DNA of 10,170 nucleotides, taken from positions 1 through 10,170 of the forward strand of contig NZ_QFNM01000055.1 in assembly GCF_003248455.1 (NCBI RefSeq), in the 5' to 3' direction. The position numbers and the translations under genes were made by a program. The first letter of the stretch is position 1. The number at the start of each line of letters is the position of its first letter. The notes under the pieces were generated by a model. It was not told the origin of the DNA. It did not search any database and saw only the letters and a list, made by a program, of their open reading frames with translations. Positions 6,667 through 10,170 of this stretch are shown here, in pieces. Source of the stretch: Brevundimonas sp. (GTDB lineage Bacteria > Pseudomonadota > Alphaproteobacteria > Caulobacterales > Caulobacteraceae).

Positions 6667-8097
6667 TCAACCTGCGCAGCAAGACAGTTTGCTGACGTCC
6701 TTGTTGAACGTCAGCGCGGCCAGCTTCAGGCCCTCGACTGTCGTGAGGTAGGGGAAGATCGTGTCGCCCAACTGCTCCACTGTCATTCCGCACTTGATGG
6801 CCACCGCCGCCGTCTGGATGCTGTCCGCCCCTTCAGGCGCCAGAATGTGCGCGCCGAGGAGTCGCCGCGTGCCGCGATCCGCCACCAGCTTGATGAGCCC
6901 ACGCGTGTCCCTGGCCGCGAGCGCGCGAGGAACGTGATGAAGGGTGATCATCGAGGTCTGCACATCGTGACCGGCCGCGCGGGCTGCGGCTTCCGTCAGT
7001 CCCACCGTCGCAACCTGCGGATCCGTGAAAACGACCGCCGGCATGGCGCGATTGTCGTAGACCTGGGTGTCGCCGTTCAGCGCGTTCCTAGCGGCCAGTC
7101 GCGCGCCGTAGGCGGCCATATAGACGAACTGATCCGTGCCGGTGACATCGCCTGCGGCATAGACGCCCGCGCGCGTCGTGCGCATCCGGTCGTCGATGAC
7201 GACGCCTCCCGTTGGCGACATCTGGATCCCCATCTCGGAAAGCCCCAGCTCGTCGGAGTTGGGAACCCGGCCCGTTGTGATCAGAACGCGCTCCGCGGTT
7301 ATCGTTTCTTTGCCACCGGCTTGCGTCAGCCTGAGTGAGCCCCCCTCGTCGGACGCGTCGATAGACCCGTAGACTGCCCCCGCTACGACCGTGACGCCTT
7401 CGTCCACGAGATAGCGCTGCAGCGCCTCACTGATTTCGGGTTCCCCCTCAGGCAGTAGCCGGGAGCGGCAGGCGATGGTGACGTGGACGCCCGCCCGGCT
7501 GAACATCTGGGCCAGTTCCACCCCGATATAGCCGCCGCCGATCACCAGCATCGATCGGGGCAGGGCCTCCAGTTCGAGCGCGGTCGTGCTGGTCAGATAA
7601 GGCACGGATTCGATGCCGGGGATCGCTGGAACCCCCGGACGTGAACCGGTCGCGATGATCACCTTGTCCGCAATCAGTCGGACGCCGCCGACCTCCACGC
7701 CGCCTTGGACGAGTCTCGCCGGGCCTTCGTGGTAGGTGATGGCGTCATAACCCTGCAGCACGTCCTCGTACTTTGCCTGGCGAAGGTCATCGACCAGTCT
7801 GTCTTTCTGGCGAACCGCTGCGGACCAGTCAGCGATGGCGGCCGAGGCCCGGACGCCGTCGAAGCGGCAAGCGGCCCGGGCCTGGTGCAGGGGTTCGACG
7901 GCCCGGATCAGCGCCTTGGACGGCACGCAACCGACGTTGACGCATGTGCCGCCTATCGTTCCGTCTCCGACGAGCGCGACCCGTGCGCCCTGTTCCGCCG
8001 CCGTGATGGCGGCCGAGAACCCGGCCGACCCCGCCCCGACCACGACGAGATCGTAAGTCTTGGCGATATCCCCTGAGGGCGTGCAACAATCACTCAT
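6667..8097 (-). CDS. merA: Mercuric reductase MerA (short form without NmerA domain)
   Basis: Cytoplasmic FAD-containing disulfide oxidoreductase that reduces Hg(II) to volatile Hg(0) with NADPH. The 476-residue product has the FAD-binding GAGSAG at 21-26, the redox-active GGTCVNVGCVPSK (Cys52 and Cys57), a second nucleotide-binding GGGYIG at 187-192, AAGD at 314-317, the conserved Tyr450 near PYLTTVEGLKLA and the mercury-collecting C-terminal pair Cys473-Cys474 in LSCCAG. The N-terminal heavy-metal domain (NmerA) found in many MerA proteins is absent; instead the protein begins MSDCCTPS, with a vicinal Cys4-Cys5 pair. The ATG at 8097 is preferred over a TTG at 8136 because AAGGAT precedes it at suitable spacing and the shorter protein begins as homologues do. 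It is the last gene of merTPA, 186 bp after merP. Confidence 0.96.
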   Translation of the reverse strand: MSDCCTPSGDIAKTYDLVVVGAGSAGFSAAITAAEQGARVALVGDGTIGGTCVNVGCVPSKALIRAVEPLHQARAACRFDGVRASAAIADWSAAVRQKDRLVDDLRQAKYEDVLQGYDAITYHEGPARLVQGGVEVGGVRLIADKVIIATGSRPGVPAIPGIESVPYLTSTTALELEALPRSMLVIGGGYIGVELAQMFSRAGVHVTIACRSRLLPEGEPEISEALQRYLVDEGVTVVAGAVYGSIDASDEGGSLRLTQAGGKETITAERVLITTGRVPNSDELGLSEMGIQMSPTGGVVIDDRMRTTRAGVYAAGDVTGTDQFVYMAAYGARLAARNALNGDTQVYDNRAMPAVVFTDPQVATVGLTEAAARAAGHDVQTSMITLHHVPRALAARDTRGLIKLVADRGTRRLLGAHILAPEGADSIQTAAVAIKCGMTVEQLGDTIFPYLTTVEGLKLAALTFNKDVSKLSCCAG

Positions 8098-8115
8098 ATT
8101 GTCCGGATCCTTCTG

Positions 8116-8147
8116 AATAGACTTTGCCGCTAACAAAGCGGCGTCAA
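8116..8147 (-). promoter_or_regulatory. Possible extra merA promoter with 20-bp spacer and dyad
   Basis: In the 186-bp merP-merA gap, the minus strand reads TTGACG (8142-8147), a 20-bp spacer, then TCTATT (8116-8121), 19 bp before the merA start. The spacer holds GCCGCT-N5-AGCGGC (8126-8142), a perfect 6-bp dyad. Over-long spacers with a dyad are the hallmark of MerR-family promoters, but the dyad differs from the two CTGTAG operators nearby, overlaps the -35 and could equally be an mRNA hairpin. The remainder of the gap (8148-8283) holds no ORF that I can support. Confidence 0.25.
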
Positions 8148-8283
8148 CCCCGACGTTGCCCGGCTTACGTCGGATAGCGGCGAGAGCTGGATGTCATCAC
8201 GAGCGTCTGCTGACGCGGAGACTGGCCGCGCGACAGAGTTTGAATGTCGGCCTCGAGGCGTCACGACCGGACGCCGGCAGCGT

Positions 8284-8592
8284 TTATCGGCGCGCCTGAA
8301 CACGCGCGGGATAGCCGGCCCTGGTCGACGCGAGCGCCAGGGCGGCCGGCGTCACTCGGGCGTCATCGTAGGTCACCGTCGCCACGGCCTGTCCTCTCCC
8401 GCCCGGGGTCAAGGCGACGGTCACGGCTTCAACACCGGAGATGCGCGAGATCGTGCGGCGGACGATGGGCGCGCAGGTCACGCAGGTCACATTGCTAACG
8501 TCGAGCCTCACCGTGCGTTCGGCGGCTTGGGCGGCATCAGCGGTGAAGACAGCCGCCGCGAAGACGAGAGCGTTGCGGACCGAAAGGGTCAT
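8284..8592 (-). CDS. merP: Periplasmic mercury-binding protein MerP
   Basis: Small periplasmic heavy-metal-associated protein that binds Hg(II) and hands it to MerT. The 102-residue precursor has a signal peptide (cleavage probably after AAQA, residue 23) and one HMA fold with the metal-binding VTCVTC (Cys37 and Cys40), then SGVEAVTVAL and the C-terminal AGYPARV typical of MerP. The canonical GMTCxxC reads NVTCVTC here, so the usual glycine and methionine are replaced. The ATG at 8592 follows GGAG about 9 nt upstream. It lies 22 bp downstream of merT in the same leftward transcript. Confidence 0.9.
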   Translation of the reverse strand: MTLSVRNALVFAAAVFTADAAQAAERTVRLDVSNVTCVTCAPIVRRTISRISGVEAVTVALTPGGRGQAVATVTYDDARVTPAALALASTRAGYPARVQARR

Positions 8593-8614
8593 GATCGAAG
8601 TCTCCAGGAAAAAT

Positions 8615-9016
8615 TCAGGCGCCGATCAGCAGCGGCGCGACATAGGGAAATGCGAGGGCGAGGGCGACGAGCAGGGTCGCCGTCCAGAGCGCGATCTTGA
8701 TGAGGCGCGTCGAGGCCGGCCGGGCGCAGGTCACGTCGTCGGCGCAGGCGGCCCGGGGCTGGCGGTAGACCCGGAAGAAGCCGAGGCTCAGCAGCACCAC
8801 GGCGGCGGCCACGAAATAAAGATGGTAGGGGGCCAGCGCCGTGACGTTGCCTATCCATGCCCCGCTGATCCCGAGCGCGAACAAGGCCAGCGGCAGTACG
8901 CAGCAGGAAGTGGCGCCGATCGCGGCGGCAAGTCCTCCGACGGCAAGCCACCCGCGAGCGATGGGTTTGTCGGTGCGCGCCGAGTGTCCGCCGAACTCTT
9001 GCTTGCCGTCTGCCAT
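8615..9016 (-). CDS. merT: Mercuric transport protein MerT
   Basis: Inner-membrane transporter that takes Hg(II) from MerP and moves it to the cytoplasm for MerA. The 133-residue protein has three hydrophobic helices. The first carries the vicinal pair Cys38-Cys39 in ATSCCVLPL, and the loop between helices two and three carries Cys91 and Cys97 (CADDVTC), the second pair typical of MerT. The family is commonly about 116 residues, so the N-terminal cytoplasmic tail of about 20 residues is a little long. The ATG at 9016 is preferred over an in-frame GTG at 9022 because GAGGAG (9022-9027) lies 5 nt before the ATG and would overlap the GTG. First gene after the leftward mer promoter. Confidence 0.93.
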   Translation of the reverse strand: MADGKQEFGGHSARTDKPIARGWLAVGGLAAAIGATSCCVLPLALFALGISGAWIGNVTALAPYHLYFVAAAVVLLSLGFFRVYRQPRAACADDVTCARPASTRLIKIALWTATLLVALALAFPYVAPLLIGA

Positions 9017-9051
9017 TAACACTCCTCACGCCTTCACTGGTCGAGACACAC

Positions 9052-9085
9052 AAGGTAGGGTCTGTAGTCACTACAGATACAAGAG
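9052..9085 (-). promoter_or_regulatory. Leftward mer operator/promoter (merTPA)
   Basis: On the minus strand TTGTAT (-35, 9077-9082) and TACCTT (-10, 9052-9057) are 19 bp apart, and the spacer contains the dyad CTGTAG-TGA-CTACAG (9062-9076). A 19-bp spacer filled by a dyad is the established design of MerR-controlled promoters, where the regulator untwists the DNA when it binds metal. The site sits between merT and the divergent merR, as in known mer operons, so MerR probably also controls its own transcription. A copy with one difference in 31 bp lies at 9697-9727. Confidence 0.8.
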
Positions 9086-9097
9086 GTAAAACGCTTC

Positions 9098-9547
9098 ATG
9101 GACAAATCGGCCCTGCGGGATACGGCCCCACAGCTTCCTATCGGCGAGTTGTCCCGGCGGACCGGGGTCAACATCGAAACCGTGCGCTATTACGAGAAGA
9201 TCGGCCTGATGCCCGCGCCTGCTCGCAGCGAGGGTGGACACCGCCTCTATGGCCGCGGTCATCTGCTCCGGCTCAATTTCGTGCGCCGGGCCCGGGAGCT
9301 CGGGTTCACGCTGAATGAAATAAGGGATTTGCTCGAACTGGCCGAACAGCGCGATCTTCCGTGCGCGGAGGCGCGCGTGGTCGCTGCCGCCCATCTGGGC
9401 GACGTCCGTTCCAAGCTAGCTGCTCTGAGGAAGATGGAAGAGGTGCTCGTCGAGATGGTCTCGCGCTGCGCCGACGGCGCCACGCCGGATTGCCCGATCC
9501 TGGAAGCCCTGTTTGATTCCGAGGCTGGAACCCGGCCGGTGCCCTGA
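9098..9547 (+). CDS. merR: Mercury-responsive regulator MerR
   Basis: MerR-family activator/repressor of the mer genes. The 149-residue protein has the winged-helix N-terminus (IGELSRRTGVNIETVRYYEKIGLM, about 15-38, then HRLYG), a second DNA-contact region (LNFVRRARELGFTLNEI), a long dimerisation helix (about 90-122) and a metal-binding end. Three cysteines match the Hg-binding set of Tn501 MerR: Cys89, Cys124 and Cys132. The last two are 8 residues apart rather than 9, so the binding loop is one residue shorter; CueR has the same short spacing but has Ser instead of the first Cys. The three cysteines and the mer neighbours favour mercury. AGAGG precedes the ATG by 11 nt. Confidence 0.92.
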   Translation: MDKSALRDTAPQLPIGELSRRTGVNIETVRYYEKIGLMPAPARSEGGHRLYGRGHLLRLNFVRRARELGFTLNEIRDLLELAEQRDLPCAEARVVAAAHLGDVRSKLAALRKMEEVLVEMVSRCADGATPDCPILEALFDSEAGTRPVP

Positions 9548-9592
9548 ACGGCCCCTGCCCGCCCGCAGCTTTCAGGTTCGGACGTTTATATC

Positions 9593-9624
9593 CCGCCTCA
9601 TCCGGGGCTGGCGGTTGATTTTTT
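9593..9624 (+). terminator. Possible merR terminator
   Basis: CCGCC (9593-9597) and GGCGG (9610-9614) can pair in a short stem, followed at once by TTGATTTTTT (9615-9624). The stem is weak but the T-run is the longest in the area and lies about 45 bp after the merR stop. It would separate merR from the downstream merC promoter. Confidence 0.35.
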
Positions 9625-9696
9625 GGCGCTAGTCCATCACGGCGAGCCTCGCCTCGTCACGCAATCGACCCGACGGATTTTGGAAAGACAAGAATG

Positions 9697-9730
9697 CTCT
9701 TGTATCTGTAGGGACTACAGACCCTACTCG
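9697..9730 (+). promoter_or_regulatory. Rightward mer operator/promoter (merC)
   Basis: TTGTAT (-35, 9700-9705), a 19-bp spacer holding CTGTAG-GGA-CTACAG (9706-9720), then a poor -10 TACTCG (9725-9730). From 9697 to 9727 it matches the reverse complement of 9055-9085 at 30 of 31 positions, so it is a second MerR site in inverted orientation, facing merC. Identity stops within the -10 (TACTCG here, TACCTT in the leftward copy), so the two promoters may differ in strength. Confidence 0.75.
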
Positions 9731-9811
9731 GTTGTCCGAGACGATCGACACCAGCGCGCTCAACACTTGCTGGGCTCAGATCGCCATACTCCAGCTTCCC
9801 GAGGGAAAAGC

Positions 9812-10071
9812 GTGCCGGACCAAGAACCCATCACCCGCGCGGCTGATAAAGCGGGCGTAGTCGGCGCGATTGTTGCGGCTATGGGCTGCGCGGCGTGTTT
9901 TCCCGCACTCGGCAGCTTGGCCGCAGCTTTGGGTCTAGGCTTCTTGAGTCAGTATGAAGGGGTCTTCATCCGCTACCTGCTCCCTCTGTTCGCGGTTATC
10001 GCGTTGGCCGCCAACGTGGCCAGCGGGATGCGCCATCGGCGATGGTCAAGAATGACCCTGGGCATGGTCGG
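9812..10071 (+). pseudogene. merC: MerC mercury transporter, truncated by an IS element
   Basis: MerC is an inner-membrane Hg(II) uptake protein of about 140 residues. Here a GTG at 9812, preceded by GAGGGA about 5 nt upstream, opens a frame that matches MerC from ADKAGVVGAIVAAMGCAACFPAL (Cys26 and Cys29, the metal-binding pair of the first helix) through GLGFLSQYEG and RYLLPLFA to LGMVG at about residue 87. The match then stops. The frame runs on for 11 unrelated codons to a TAG at 10106-10108 inside the insertion sequence. Two of the usual four membrane helices are missing, so normal function is unlikely. The start follows the rightward mer promoter by about 80 bp. The missing 3' part may lie beyond the insertion. 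Confidence 0.85.
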
Positions 10072-10170
10072 TGACGTGCCCCTGAGAATTTCCTCCACGC
10101 GGAGCTAGAGTCCGCCCCTTGAAAGGACGGACGGAATGAAACGAGCGAGATTCACGGAAGAGCAGATCAT
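10072..10170 (+). mobile_element. Left end of an IS3-family insertion sequence (partial)
   Basis: The MerC reading stops where TGACGTGCCCCTGAG begins (10072-10086). This starts with the terminal TG of IS3-family elements and resembles the TGACCTGCCCCC ends of the IS407 group. A transposase start follows 64 bp later. The exact terminal base and any target duplication cannot be confirmed without the right end. Confidence 0.7.
10136..10170 (+). CDS. IS3-family transposase OrfA, first 11 codons (partial)
   Basis: The ATG at 10136 opens MKRARFTEEQI before the window ends. This is the characteristic start of the helix-turn-helix OrfA protein of IS3-family elements (K/R-x-RFTEEQII). GGACGG lies 5 nt upstream as a ribosome-binding site. 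In the family, OrfA and the DDE catalytic OrfB are joined by a -1 frameshift; neither the slip site nor OrfB is in the window. Confidence 0.8.
   Translation, partial: MKRARFTEEQI

Larger units (their letters stand above)
5128..10170. mobile_element. Left part of an integrated mercury-resistance island (right end not in window)
   Basis: The element starts at the tRNA-Gly remnant and holds an AT-rich attachment region, a tyrosine integrase, merTPA, merR, a broken merC and the start of an IS3-family element. Base composition changes at the junction (5161-5220 is clearly AT-rich compared with both sides). Codon use of the integrase is less strongly GC-biased than that of the ccm genes. The gene set is a typical integrase-plus-cargo island. 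Conjugation or replication genes are not seen, so whether it is a mobilisable island, an integrative conjugative element or an immobile remnant cannot be told from this part. Confidence 0.75.

Noticed and set aside
9623..9811. A longer N-terminus for merC from an upstream in-frame start
   Set aside because: The extension crosses the MerR-type promoter at 9697-9730 and matches nothing in MerC; GTG 9812 has a ribosome-binding site and gives the right N-terminus.

Overview
The window is GC-rich bacterial DNA, most likely from an alphaproteobacterium of the Caulobacterales (a Brevundimonas-like organism is my best guess). The guess rests on the codon bias, the divergent acnA / ccmABCDG arrangement, a GC-rich dispersed palindrome and CtrA-like TTAACCAT boxes; nothing seen fixes the genus. 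The window divides at about position 5130 into core chromosome on the left and a horizontally acquired mercury-resistance island on the right.

Core part (1-5127). The 5' end of an aconitase gene (acnA) runs leftward off the window. After about 330 bp holding a 163-bp palindromic repeat comes a tightly packed rightward operon for cytochrome c maturation: ccmA, ccmB, ccmC, ccmD and ccmG/dsbE. CcmABCD move and load haem for CcmE, and CcmG supplies reducing power to the apocytochrome cysteines. ccmE, ccmF and ccmH are not in the window. A small unrecognised protein gene follows and ends exactly where a leftward gene for an M48-family metalloprotease lipoprotein ends. Upstream of the protease are a strong hairpin and then a 45-nt 3' remnant of a tRNA-Gly(GCC) gene.

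Island part (about 5128-10170, running off the right edge). The tRNA remnant stops at the anticodon loop, inside a perfect 7-9-7 dyad. This is the expected left attachment junction of an element that integrates at tRNA-Gly. Next come an AT-rich segment with a short direct repeat, a tyrosine integrase, and then the mer genes. merT, merP and merA run leftward, convergent with the integrase and separated from it by a hairpin. merR runs rightward. merC also runs rightward but is cut off after about 87 codons by the left end of an IS3-family insertion sequence whose transposase starts at the window edge.

Regulation of the mer cluster is the most interesting part. Two near-identical 31-bp MerR-type operator/promoters (30 of 31 bases the same) lie on either side of merR and point outward: one leftward to merTPA, one rightward to merC. 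Both have a 19-bp spacer between -35 and -10 filled by a CTGTAG-N3-CTACAG dyad. One regulator therefore probably controls two divergent mercury-uptake/reduction units. MerP and MerT (and MerC before it was broken) pass Hg(II) inward, and MerA reduces it to Hg(0). I see no CRISPR array, no complete RNA gene and no clearly undescribed system. The nearest to novelty are the split two-operator mer layout, a possible 20-bp-spacer promoter just before merA, and the palindrome that supplies the ccmA ribosome-binding site.
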